A program made the position numbers and the translations under genes. Source: Clostridium sp. AF37-5 (GTDB taxonomy: Bacteria; Bacillota; Clostridia; Lachnospirales; Lachnospiraceae). Taken from it: DNA of 64,000 bases. A model generated the notes under the pieces. That model saw only the letters and a program-made list of their open reading frames with translations, was not told the origin of the DNA and ran no database searches. Positions 15,042 to 22,936 of this stretch are shown here, piece by piece. Every line of letters starts with the position of its first letter. Within the stretch, counting starts at the first letter, position 1. Where the stretch lies: assembly GCF_003477605.1 (NCBI RefSeq), contig NZ_QUDR01000002.1, positions 62,001-126,000 on the forward strand. The letters are read 5' to 3'.

Positions 15042-16310
15042 ATGAAAAATTTATCATTGGACAAAATGTCTATGACAGGGGTAGGAATGAAACGTTTACG
15101 TGAAGCAATTGAATTGATTTCTGGAGCCACAGAGTGCATTCCGGTGTCTACAAATTCGGCAATCGAGCATCCGCATGATGGCATTTACTTTATTGAAAAT
15201 TATGACAAAGAAAATGGAGTGTTAACCGTAATCGCTGGTGCTGCTAAGCAGCGTATGAATATTGGAACCTCGAAAAATTCTCTTATTTTCGGGGAAAAAG
15301 CAGACGAAATAATAAAAGAGGCGTTAAGCACTTCTCGTATGTTGTTGTGCTTTTATGGAAGAACATATTTTGTTTCATCATCCGCTTTTTTGACACTTGC
15401 ACAGAGATTAGATATAGGAGCAGATGCACTTCGACTTACTGTGCCGGAAAGAGACTTCTTTATCGCACAGATAATGATGAGAAATGCTAGTATCTGGAAA
15501 TTATGTGTAAGAAGTTTAGCGAAAGACGAGAAAAAGATGTATAAAATATTCGCTGTTCATACGGATAAATATGAATACATTTCTCAGGAATTGCTACTTG
15601 AAATCTGCGAAAATTTATGTTCCCCAGATTGCGAGAAACTTTTTAATGCACCTGGGAAGGTAAAAAGATATGAAATCACACATGATTTCACATCAATCAT
15701 GGTAGAATATCCGGATGCTGCAAAAGAAGTGGCAGAAACTTATGGATTAAAAGATATGATTCCATGCATTCGCATCTCAACTAGTGATACGGGTAAAGCT
15801 AGTTTTGTATTTGAAGCATTATGGAAACATGGTAAATCTTATTCTGTATGTGACTCATTTTCTTGCCCTCACCGTGGAGAAAACGCAAACCGTGAGACTT
15901 TACTTCCAAAGATTTCGCAGAAATTATTTCCAAATTATTCTAAATTACCGGAGAAATTATTGGAATTGATGAATTATGAAATCGTTCCAGCTTGTAAATT
16001 TGATACCGGCCGTGAAAGCATGATTGCATTTTTGAAAAAGATGCATAAAGAGATTAAATTTACTAAGACGCTCACAAAAAGAACAGAAATTCGCATTCGC
16101 GAGTTGATTGCTGACAGTTTCGATTACGATACTGCAATTTCGGCTTTTGATATTGCAATGTGTTATCTTGGATTGCCGGAACGTATTGGAGGCTTATCAA
16201 AATCAGACATTACTATGTTAGAGAGGCTGTGCGGTAATGTTCCATTTGCTAAAAGTATGGTTTCAGGAAATAAAGAAAAAGAAGAAAAAGATATTTATTT
16301 GACTGCTTAA
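15042..16310 (+). CDS. Hypothetical protein, 422 aa
   Basis: ATG 15042 follows TAGGAGG at 15027-15033. The protein is a mixed alpha/beta soluble protein without signal peptide or membrane helix. Segments such as DGIYFIENYDKENGVLTVIAGAAKQR, ALSTSRMLLCFYGRTYFVSSSAFLTLAQRL and PERDFFIAQIMMRN vaguely recall DUF932-type plasmid proteins, but I cannot support a family. A Cys-containing stretch SVCDSFSCPHRGEN lies near residue 270. It shares a transcript with the 77-aa gene upstream, under one motif copy. Replication or maintenance functions are possible from context only. Confidence 0.68.
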   Translation: MKNLSLDKMSMTGVGMKRLREAIELISGATECIPVSTNSAIEHPHDGIYFIENYDKENGVLTVIAGAAKQRMNIGTSKNSLIFGEKADEIIKEALSTSRMLLCFYGRTYFVSSSAFLTLAQRLDIGADALRLTVPERDFFIAQIMMRNASIWKLCVRSLAKDEKKMYKIFAVHTDKYEYISQELLLEICENLCSPDCEKLFNAPGKVKRYEITHDFTSIMVEYPDAAKEVAETYGLKDMIPCIRISTSDTGKASFVFEALWKHGKSYSVCDSFSCPHRGENANRETLLPKISQKLFPNYSKLPEKLLELMNYEIVPACKFDTGRESMIAFLKKMHKEIKFTKTLTKRTEIRIRELIADSFDYDTAISAFDIAMCYLGLPERIGGLSKSDITMLERLCGNVPFAKSMVSGNKEKEEKDIYLTA

Positions 16311-16339
16311 TTCTTATGTTGTTTTTTGCAGCATAGGGA

Positions 16340-16353
16340 TAGCAGACATATTA
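16340..16353 (+). promoter_or_regulatory. Element promoter motif, copy 13 (most divergent start)
   Basis: TAGCAGACATATTA keeps the CAGACATATTA core and ends 41 nt before the ATG at 16395. A T-rich block TTATGTTGTTTTTT lies at about the usual upstream distance. Confidence 0.68.
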
Positions 16354-16394
16354 ATAATGTCATTAAAAAATAACAAATAAGGAGGAATATAATT

Positions 16395-17246
16395 ATGGCA
16401 GAAACAAATGTAAATGTAAAACCTTTTGTAAAAAGAGGTAATATTGAAGTGTATGCCGGCAAAGTTGTCGGAGTATATGATGGCAAAGGCGGAGCGGCGG
16501 GAAAGCTGAAAAATCTTTGCTTAAATGTTAAGTATTATGATGGCAAAACCAAATATGGGAATATTTTTATTCCATTTTGGAAAGGCGCAAACTTTGATGC
16601 AATGGCGATGCTTGAAAAGGCAAAACTGCAGAAAGACCAGTATATTATGGTTTCAACGTTCCGAAATCAGAAAGGAAATTTGTCTGGTGGTCGAATCGTA
16701 AAGGGTTCTGGAATTATCAATATTCCGAAGTCAGAAGATGACAAGTATGACACAAATGTATTGATGGGAACCATAGTAAACGTTCGTAAGAACGAGGAAC
16801 GCGGCGTAACAAATGTTAATTTGCTCGTCACAGGGAAAATACCAAATGGCAAATTTGATACTATTAATGCAGAAGTTGCTTTTTGGAATACAGATAAGAA
16901 AAAAGAAGCAGATAATGCAGCTAAATTGCTCGCTGAAAAAGATGGAAAATATCCACGTATTGTTATTGCAACAGGCTCTCAGGATGAAAATTTTTCTACT
17001 TTTACTTTGGAAAGTGGAGAAACCGGATATGGGACTTCATTTAAAGGAAATTCTTATTTTGATTTTGCTATTGGTAACACAGAAAACAAGACTACACCGA
17101 AAACAACGTCAAATACAACATCGGAAGCAGTATCTGATGTAGCATCGGAAGCAGCCCCTGAAGCGCAGGATGATTTCATGAACATTCCGGATGGCATTGA
17201 AGATGGCTTACCATTCGCAACTGACTTGCCGGAATTTATGCGCTAA
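16395..17246 (+). CDS. Hypothetical protein, possible OB-fold DNA-binding, 283 aa
   Basis: ATG 16395 follows AAGGAGG. The protein has two similar halves. The first runs IEVYAGKVVGVYDGKGGAAG to KLQKDQYIMVSTFRNQKGNLSGGRIV, the second VLMGTIVNVRKNEERGVTNVNLLVTGK to KYPRIVIATGSQDEN. The strand pattern 'GxVxxVxxxx...xxxVxVxxG' suggests tandem OB-like domains. A Thr/Ser/Ala-rich linker (residues 228-255) precedes an acidic tail DDFMNIPDGIEDGLPFATDLPEFMR. An acidic C-terminal tail after a linker is the layout of SSB proteins, which makes a ssDNA-binding role plausible but unproven. Confidence 0.65.
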   Translation: MAETNVNVKPFVKRGNIEVYAGKVVGVYDGKGGAAGKLKNLCLNVKYYDGKTKYGNIFIPFWKGANFDAMAMLEKAKLQKDQYIMVSTFRNQKGNLSGGRIVKGSGIINIPKSEDDKYDTNVLMGTIVNVRKNEERGVTNVNLLVTGKIPNGKFDTINAEVAFWNTDKKKEADNAAKLLAEKDGKYPRIVIATGSQDENFSTFTLESGETGYGTSFKGNSYFDFAIGNTENKTTPKTTSNTTSEAVSDVASEAAPEAQDDFMNIPDGIEDGLPFATDLPEFMR

Positions 17247-17265
17247 GTTGAATGTCATAATTAAA

Positions 17266-17296
17266 AAGGGTCTAGTTATACTAGGCTCTTTTTTTA
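17266..17296 (+). terminator. Intrinsic terminator
   Basis: GGGTCTAG pairs with CTAGGCTC over TTATA (with G-U pairs) and is followed by seven T. It separates the 16395 gene from the 17328 gene. Confidence 0.85.
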
Positions 17297-17297
17297 T

Positions 17298-17315
17298 AGG
17301 AGGTAAATTATGTAA
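17298..17315 (+). promoter_or_regulatory. Strong SD followed by ATG-TAA start-stop element
   Basis: AGGAGG at 17298-17303 is followed 6 nt later by ATG (17310-17312) and immediately by TAA (17313-17315). The next AAGGAGG (about 17314-17320) and the real ATG (17328) follow directly. This minimal start-stop unit has an ideal ribosome binding site but encodes only fMet. Confidence 0.55.
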
Positions 17316-17327
17316 GGAGGATTTAAA

Positions 17328-17690
17328 ATGAATCAGATGACTTTATTGGATTATTTAAACACAGACAGCAAACCGGTTGTTCCCTTTTTTGCATTAACAG
17401 AATATGCTAAAAGAGGAAGTTTAATGGCCGGAAGTAAAGACAGGATTCGCCATGCATTCTCAACGCTTTTACTTCGTTCTGAACGAATCCAATTTCTTAA
17501 AAATGAATATGGCGTATCAGGATATGGTGGTCCGTCCAATAAGCCTTGTACAATTCATCATGTAAATGTAAGCGCAAAAGGACATGAAGTATCTTATAAT
17601 GACGGAAATGGAGTTTGTCATAATGTTTTTTTCTCTTATGCTGAATTAGAACAGGAAATTCAACGATTAATTCAAGAGGGAGAATATTAA
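17328..17690 (+). CDS. Hypothetical protein, 120 aa
   Basis: ATG 17328 follows AAGGAGG and an ATG-TAA start-stop element. The gene lies right after a terminator and has no AAACAGACATATTA copy, so it depends on read-through or an unseen promoter. The product is soluble. Its first 60 residues are helical (MTLLDYLN, then RHAFSTLLLRSERIQFLKNEYG), followed by GVSGYGGPSNKPCTIHHVNVSAKGHEVSYNDGNGVCHNVFFSYAELEQEIQRLI. The second part resembles the short repeats seen in helicase- or methylase-linked phage proteins (GxGGPS...), but I cannot name the family. Confidence 0.65.
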   Translation: MNQMTLLDYLNTDSKPVVPFFALTEYAKRGSLMAGSKDRIRHAFSTLLLRSERIQFLKNEYGVSGYGGPSNKPCTIHHVNVSAKGHEVSYNDGNGVCHNVFFSYAELEQEIQRLIQEGEY

Positions 17691-17696
17691 AATTAA

Positions 17697-17722
17697 GAGC
17701 CGGAAAATTCCGGTTCTTTTTT
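17697..17722 (+). terminator. Intrinsic terminator
   Basis: GAGCCGGAA pairs with TTCCGGTTC and is followed by TTTTTT. It lies directly after the stop at 17690. Confidence 0.9.
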
Positions 17723-17725
17723 CTT

Positions 17726-17764
17726 ATAATATGAAATTCATTTTTAAATAAAACAGACATATTA
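17726..17764 (+). promoter_or_regulatory. Element promoter motif, copy 14 (bipartite)
   Basis: ATAATATGA starts at 17726 and AAACAGACATATTA at 17751, 25 bp apart. The motif ends 21 nt before the dnaE start. Confidence 0.8.
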
Positions 17765-17785
17765 ATAGTAAGAATAATAGAAAGG

Positions 17786-20700
17786 ATGATGAAATTGGTT
17801 GAATTACATATTCATACAGAAGATAGTCAGTATGATTCTGTTGTAAAAATGGAAGATTTAGCAAAAAGATTAAAAGAATTAAATTGTACAAAAATTTCTA
17901 TCACGGAGCACGGGACATTAACATCTGTTGATGTTGCAAAACAAATCTTTGACAATTATCAGATAGAATACGTTCCGGGAGTTGAAGCGTATGTAAGATT
18001 ATCTCCGACTGCCCCGGAAGGAAGATGTCATTTATGTTTATACGCAAAAGATGATATAGGATATCATGCAATCAGCAAAGCAGTAACGAAGTCTTTTGAA
18101 CTTATGGAGCGAAAGATTCCTGTGATGGATGAAAAAATATTAAAAACATATTTTGATACCGGGATAGGACATGACCATGTAATAGCATCTTCTGCCTGTA
18201 TTTCAGGTGTTTTGGCAAATGTTTTGCAAATCAATGAGCACGCAGAGAGGGAAATTAAGAAAATAAAAAATAATTTACAGAAGAAATATGGAAAAATTGA
18301 ACTGAGTACACCATCTAACGAAACGGTTAAATTATTGGACGAGCAAATTCAGTTGTTGGAGGCCGAAATTACACGACTAAAACCAATTGCAGAAAAGAAG
18401 TATGGAAACAAATTAAGGGGCATCAAAAAAATGGAAAAAGACCCGGATTTTCAGTCTTTGTGGGACGCCTTGCAAAAGGAGATGCAAGAAACAGAGAAGG
18501 CGGCTGCTCGTTTAAAAGAAGTAAAAGCAGAAAAGAAAACAAAAAAATTGCAACGAACAAAGGCTAACAATGAATACAAAGACCAAATGAAGAAGTTTGA
18601 TAAAATTTCTGATTCTATTGCCAAGATTAAAGAATTAGAAAATATGAAGCAAAACAGTGATGATTTATATGAATTAGCCAAAGAACGTGCTTTATTTTAC
18701 CAAAAAGTATTTGGTGCCGGTAATTTTTATATTGAATTACAAAATCATCATATGGAAGAGGAAAAGCGGGTATTTCCAATTTTATTAAAACTCGCAAAAG
18801 AGTTAGATATCCTAGTAGTGGCAACAAATGATGCGCATATGGTGAATGGTTCTGAAGAAAGTAGACGAGCAAGACAGTTGATTCGGTCTATGCGTTACAT
18901 CGAAAGTAAAAAGTCTGGTCAAATGTGGCAGGAGGAAAGCATCGCAGATAAAGAACTATATGTTAAATCAGAAGAGGAATTAAAAGAGGTATTACTTGAG
19001 ATTATGTCTGAATCTGATGCTAATATCGCAATTGCTAACCGTAGCCGGTTGTTGGATAACTGTCATGTAGAATTAAAATTTGAAGAGCATTACCCTAAAT
19101 ATCCATCAGAGCATTTGGAAGAAAGCAGTGAAGAATGCTTAATTCGTAAAGCCAATGAAGGAATTGCTAAATACTTTCCAAATGGCTTTGACGAGGAACA
19201 CCAAAAGCGAATGGAAACGGAGCTATCGACCATGTGCAGCATGGGATTCGCCGATTATCACTTAATCGTGCAAGATTACTTAAATTATGCCAGACTGTTA
19301 GGAAAATTTGATTTTCGTCAGTTGCCGGATGGTTTTTTCGAACACATTTATGATATTCCTTGGTTACAGGAAAAAAGTAAAGGTTTACTAGGGATTGGTG
19401 TTGGACCGGGAAGAGGTAGTGCTGTCGGTAGTTTGGTCTGTTATCTTTTGGGTATTACCAGTGTTGACCCGCTAAAATATGGACTATTGTTTGAACGTTT
19501 TTTGAATCCGGAACGTGTTTCAATGCCGGATATTGATGTAGACTTTGCAATTCATTTAAAACCGTATGTGTATAATTACGTTGCTCATAAGTATGGAGCA
19601 GACCATGTTTGTCATATTATGACTAAAAATACGATGCAGATAAAAAAATCAATTGACAACTGCTCAAAACTTTTAGGTGATAGACTATATAGCAAAACAA
19701 CTTATTTTGATGCTCCGGTAAAACGGCTAAAAGCTATGATTTATGACGATAAGTTTCCAAAGGAATCAGAAGTTAAACAGGCATTTCCTAATGATAAAAA
19801 CATTTTGCGTATTTATCAAGATGCTAAATTGGTTGTTGGAACATTTGTATCATATGGGATGCACGCCGGCGGCGTTGTTATTTCGGATACAAAAGCGGTA
19901 AAGGAACATGTTCCCTTGATGCTAGACCCATCCGGCGAATGGAAAACACAATGTGATATGATTCAGGTAGAAGAAAAGCATGGCCTCCTTAAAATGGATT
20001 TTTTAGGATTAAGAAACTTAAACATTATTTCAAATACTTTATGGATGATTTTGAAAACCAAAGGGAAAAAGATAGATATAAATACAATTCCATTTGAAAA
20101 AGAAGTGTTTGAGTCGATTTATGGAGAGGGAAATACAAATGGCGTTTTTCAGGTAGAAAGCCCAGGGATGAAGGATATGCTTCGAAAAGCCAGACCAACT
20201 TGTATTGAGGATATCATTATCTTGATTTCCATGTACCGCCCCGGACCAATGGATTATCTGCCGGAGTTGCTAAAGGTAATGAGCGGAATGAAGCGTCCGG
20301 AGTATCTTATTCCAGAATTAAAGCCAATTCTAGGAAATACTTATGGAGCTATTGTGTATCAAGAGCAAGTAATGCAGATTTTTCAGCAGCTAGCCGGATA
20401 TTCATTGGGCGGAGCTGATTTAGTTCGGCGAGCCATGAGTAAGAAGAAAATGGATAAGCTGCAAAAAGAAGAACCGGCTTTTTTATACGGAGATGAATCC
20501 AGAGGCATTATTGGGTGTGAAAAAAATGGAATTCCAGTAGAAAAGGCTAAGGTTTTGTTTGACCAGATGCTTGAATTTGCGAAATACGCATTTAATAAAT
20601 CACATGCGACAGCCTATGCTATTGTTTCATATCAAACGGCTTGGTTAAAATACCATTATCCGGAGGAATTTCTTTGCGTAAGCATGGGATATGTAGATAA

Positions 20701-21748
20701 AAAAGAAGCTCGAAAAGCCTTTTTAACAGATTGTCAGGCATTAAATATTGAAGTGTGTTTGCCGAATATCAACAATTCAAAAGCAGAGTTTTCTATTAAA
20801 AATGGAAAAATACTTTTTGGATTAAGCTATGTGGCTAACGTAGGAACAAAGGCAAACAAAATCGTAGAAGAAAGAAAAAATAACGGTAAATATACGTCAT
20901 TTGAAGATTTCGTATCAAGAACCTGCATTTCTGGTAATACATTATGCAATCTAATTATGACAGGAGCGTTTGATTCTTTTGGGATTAGCCGGAAAGCTTT
21001 GAAAGAAAAAGCACAAACGTGTGATTTTATTGAAGCAGTTAAGAAGATTAAGGACAAGAAAAAAATCCTTGCAAGCGAAGATTTAACGGAAAGAAGACGA
21101 AAAAATGCAGAAAATGCAATTCAATCGGCGATTTGTTTACTGAAAATACCTAAATCTTTTGAGCAAGATGACTTATTAAATAATTTGATAGCAGAAAAAG
21201 AATATTTAGGCATTATGTTATCTGGCCATCCAATGGATGATTATGGTACACCGAATGAATTATGCGTAACCAGTCTTGCGAATGTAATTCCGACTAACGA
21301 TGCTGCAATTGCCGGAGTTATTACAGACCTTCGAGTATTAGAAGGACGTAAAATGGCGTTTTTTACATTGGATTCAAAAGAAGGAACACTGCCGGTATGC
21401 GTATTTAAACGAGCCTTTCAGTTTTGTCGCGACCTACTAGCAGAAAACCAACCAGTTAGAATAACCGGCAAAATTACAACGAAAGAAGATAATTTTAATG
21501 GAGAGAACAAACTAATTCTCGAAATGATAACCGAAAAAATGGAATCTTTAGAACGAAAGAAAAGAGACATTATAGTATATGGAGAGCCGGGAAAAGAACA
21601 TGAGATATTTAATAAATTGCAAAAATATCTAAAAAATACCGGTGGTTCGCCTTTAATTTATTTCAACCCGACTAAGGGATTTATAAAAACCGGAATGTTT
21701 GTTCAAAATTCTATATTGGAATCTGATTTAAACGTAGAACAAAGATAG
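17786..21748 (+). CDS. dnaE: DNA polymerase III alpha subunit, DnaE type (C-family), 1320 aa
   Basis: ATG 17786 or 17789 lies after GAAAGGATG. The PHP domain opens with ELHIHTEDSQYD and SITEHGTL. It is split by a Lys/Glu-rich coiled-coil insertion at about residues 150-295, before FGAGNFYIELQNH. The palm is intact: GVGPGRGSAVGSLVCYLLGI, and PDIDVDF with catalytic Asp582 and Asp584. YRPGPMDYLPELL, AFNKSHATAYAIVSYQTAWLKYHYPEEF and a C-terminal OB domain (IAGVITDLRVLEGRKMAFFTLDSKEG) follow. The chain is longer than most DnaE proteins, largely because of the insertion. It probably replicates the element. It is a single-gene unit. Confidence 0.93.
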   Translation: MMKLVELHIHTEDSQYDSVVKMEDLAKRLKELNCTKISITEHGTLTSVDVAKQIFDNYQIEYVPGVEAYVRLSPTAPEGRCHLCLYAKDDIGYHAISKAVTKSFELMERKIPVMDEKILKTYFDTGIGHDHVIASSACISGVLANVLQINEHAEREIKKIKNNLQKKYGKIELSTPSNETVKLLDEQIQLLEAEITRLKPIAEKKYGNKLRGIKKMEKDPDFQSLWDALQKEMQETEKAAARLKEVKAEKKTKKLQRTKANNEYKDQMKKFDKISDSIAKIKELENMKQNSDDLYELAKERALFYQKVFGAGNFYIELQNHHMEEEKRVFPILLKLAKELDILVVATNDAHMVNGSEESRRARQLIRSMRYIESKKSGQMWQEESIADKELYVKSEEELKEVLLEIMSESDANIAIANRSRLLDNCHVELKFEEHYPKYPSEHLEESSEECLIRKANEGIAKYFPNGFDEEHQKRMETELSTMCSMGFADYHLIVQDYLNYARLLGKFDFRQLPDGFFEHIYDIPWLQEKSKGLLGIGVGPGRGSAVGSLVCYLLGITSVDPLKYGLLFERFLNPERVSMPDIDVDFAIHLKPYVYNYVAHKYGADHVCHIMTKNTMQIKKSIDNCSKLLGDRLYSKTTYFDAPVKRLKAMIYDDKFPKESEVKQAFPNDKNILRIYQDAKLVVGTFVSYGMHAGGVVISDTKAVKEHVPLMLDPSGEWKTQCDMIQVEEKHGLLKMDFLGLRNLNIISNTLWMILKTKGKKIDINTIPFEKEVFESIYGEGNTNGVFQVESPGMKDMLRKARPTCIEDIIILISMYRPGPMDYLPELLKVMSGMKRPEYLIPELKPILGNTYGAIVYQEQVMQIFQQLAGYSLGGADLVRRAMSKKKMDKLQKEEPAFLYGDESRGIIGCEKNGIPVEKAKVLFDQMLEFAKYAFNKSHATAYAIVSYQTAWLKYHYPEEFLCVSMGYVDKKEARKAFLTDCQALNIEVCLPNINNSKAEFSIKNGKILFGLSYVANVGTKANKIVEERKNNGKYTSFEDFVSRTCISGNTLCNLIMTGAFDSFGISRKALKEKAQTCDFIEAVKKIKDKKKILASEDLTERRRKNAENAIQSAICLLKIPKSFEQDDLLNNLIAEKEYLGIMLSGHPMDDYGTPNELCVTSLANVIPTNDAAIAGVITDLRVLEGRKMAFFTLDSKEGTLPVCVFKRAFQFCRDLLAENQPVRITGKITTKEDNFNGENKLILEMITEKMESLERKKRDIIVYGEPGKEHEIFNKLQKYLKNTGGSPLIYFNPTKGFIKTGMFVQNSILESDLNVEQR

Positions 21749-21774
21749 GACCTCTTAATTGAGGTCTTTTCTTA
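21749..21774 (+). terminator. Intrinsic terminator
   Basis: GACCTC pairs with GAGGTC over TTAATT and is followed by TTTTC. It begins at the dnaE stop. Confidence 0.8.
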
Positions 21775-21809
21775 TTATGTCTGTCCACCGGACTCTGTAA
21801 AAAATGCTC

Positions 21810-21848
21810 ATAATATGGTTTTTGCTTTAGGCTGAAACAGACATATTA
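21810..21848 (+). promoter_or_regulatory. Element promoter motif, copy 15 (bipartite)
   Basis: ATAATATGGTTTTT starts at 21810 and AAACAGACATATTA at 21835, 25 bp apart, ending 39 nt before the ATG at 21888. This is the last copy before the integrase. Confidence 0.82.
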
Positions 21849-21887
21849 GTAGTATAAAAAAAATAATTAACAGAAAGAGGTGATTTT

Positions 21888-22049
21888 ATGGCAACAATTA
21901 TTTTTTTGATAAAAGCAATTATTATCATATTTTTGGTTGGAGTTTTAGGAACTTTTACAATTGGTGCATTTAGCTTTTATTCAAGCTTTGATATAGATGA
22001 AGGATTAAAAGACGTAGATTTTGAGAAAATTCACGAAAGGAGGAAATAA
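21888..22049 (+). CDS. Small single-pass membrane protein, 53 aa
   Basis: ATG 21888 follows AAAGAGGTG. One long hydrophobic helix (residues 3-30, IIFLIKAIIIIFLVGVLGTFTIGAF) is followed by an acidic and then basic cytoplasmic-type tail ending KIHERRK. The coding sequence ends one base before the ATG of the next tiny membrane gene, so translation is likely coupled. No family is recognised; it could be a small regulator, holin-like or conjugation-associated protein. Confidence 0.6.
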   Translation: MATIIFLIKAIIIIFLVGVLGTFTIGAFSFYSSFDIDEGLKDVDFEKIHERRK

Positions 22050-22050
22050 T

Positions 22051-22167
22051 ATGATTTCAGGAATTATATTGCTAATTGCGTCATTGATAATGCTGGCTAT
22101 ACTTGTGACTATCCTTGTGCTTGAGATTAGAGCTCTTGTGCTTGAGATTAGAGCTCTTTCAAAATAG
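22051..22167 (+). CDS. Tiny membrane protein with duplicated heptad, 38 aa
   Basis: ATG 22051 follows AAAGGAGG (within the end of the previous gene). The peptide is almost wholly hydrophobic for 23 residues, then reads VLEIRAL twice and ends SK. The duplication is exact at the DNA level (21-bp tandem repeat at 22114-22155). It is a plausible translated gene because of the strong ribosome binding site and the coupling to the gene upstream, but it is very short. Confidence 0.5.
   Translation: MISGIILLIASLIMLAILVTILVLEIRALVLEIRALSK
22114..22155 (+). repeat. 21-bp exact tandem duplication inside the 38-aa gene
   Basis: The 21-bp unit at 22114-22134 is repeated without change at 22135-22155. It adds one copy of VLEIRAL in frame. 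Such an exact repeat is likely a recent slippage event. Confidence 0.9.
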
Positions 22168-22217
22168 GGCAAGGAAGAAAAAGACGCCTAACGGAACAAG
22201 GAAAGGATTCGTAATAT

Positions 22218-22535
22218 ATGGAAGAATTAATAGAAGAAATAAACGAATTGATTACGGACGATACTAGTCCGGATTACGACCAGGCAATTTATGATGTAAA
22301 AAAGGTATTGATTCAATATCAAAATGATATGGATGAAGAAATTGAATATTTGGCTGCCTTGTTAGCAAAATTCGGATGTATAAATGAGGGATATTGTAAT
22401 GAATGTTCCGGCCAATGCCCTTTAGAACAGCCTAAAAAGAAAAAACAAAAACGATTTTTAAATCGTGTTTCGTCCAATGTTAAAAGAAACAGTGTAGGGT
22501 GGTTTGATAGTTTTAACGAAGTATTTCGAAGATAG
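22218..22535 (+). CDS. Hypothetical acidic/Cys-cluster protein, 105 aa
   Basis: ATG 22218 follows AAGGAAAGGATT. The N-terminal 55 residues are acidic and helical. A Cys cluster GCINEGYCNECSGQC (near residues 56-70) could bind a metal. It is followed by the basic segment PKKKKQKRFLNRV. It lies 50 nt after the tiny membrane protein and 11 nt before the next zinc-ribbon-like gene. A DNA- or RNA-binding role is possible from the basic tail; no family is recognised. Confidence 0.62.
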   Translation: MEELIEEINELITDDTSPDYDQAIYDVKKVLIQYQNDMDEEIEYLAALLAKFGCINEGYCNECSGQCPLEQPKKKKQKRFLNRVSSNVKRNSVGWFDSFNEVFRR

Positions 22536-22546
22536 GAGGATTTTAT

Positions 22547-22897
22547 ATGATAGTAAAAAACATTTGGAGTAAAATTAAAATTTATTGTGCTTGTCATGAG
22601 GAGCCAGTAGAATTAGTGCCAAATCAAAATGGAAGCACCTTGTTCTATTCTTGCCCTAAATATTATGGAACAAATCGTAAACCGGGTGAGCGGGCTTGTA
22701 CAAATCGTATTAGCATGGATGATTATCAAGCGTTAGTAGAGCACATCGGAAATAAAGTATATGAAAACGAAGAAAACCGAGTTTCGGAAAACTTAACTGG
22801 TCATCAATGGAAGAAAAGAAATATTGAATATGAAGTTATTCGAGAAAAAGATGGTTATTTTGATGTGAATGTAAAAAATCGGGCAGCATTAAAATAA
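22547..22897 (+). CDS. Hypothetical zinc-ribbon-like protein, 116 aa
   Basis: ATG 22547 follows TAGGAGGA. The sequence IYCACHEEPVELVPNQNGSTLFYSCPKYYG and then ERACTNRISMDDY gives Cys/His residues spaced like a degenerate zinc ribbon. A helical C-terminal half follows. Its place just before the integrase makes an excisionase-like role possible, but it lacks the usual MerR/Xis helix-turn-helix, so I leave it as unknown. Confidence 0.65.
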   Translation: MIVKNIWSKIKIYCACHEEPVELVPNQNGSTLFYSCPKYYGTNRKPGERACTNRISMDDYQALVEHIGNKVYENEENRVSENLTGHQWKKRNIEYEVIREKDGYFDVNVKNRAALK

Positions 22898-22936
22898 TAT
22901 CACATTAATATAATACATAAAAAGGACGGTCTTTAA

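Noticed and set aside
975..21848. The repeated 14-mer as a CRISPR array or replication iterons
   Set aside because: Spacing varies from 44 to over 4000 bp, orientation is always + and nearly every copy stands just before a start codon or tRNA. This fits promoters, not arrays or iterons.
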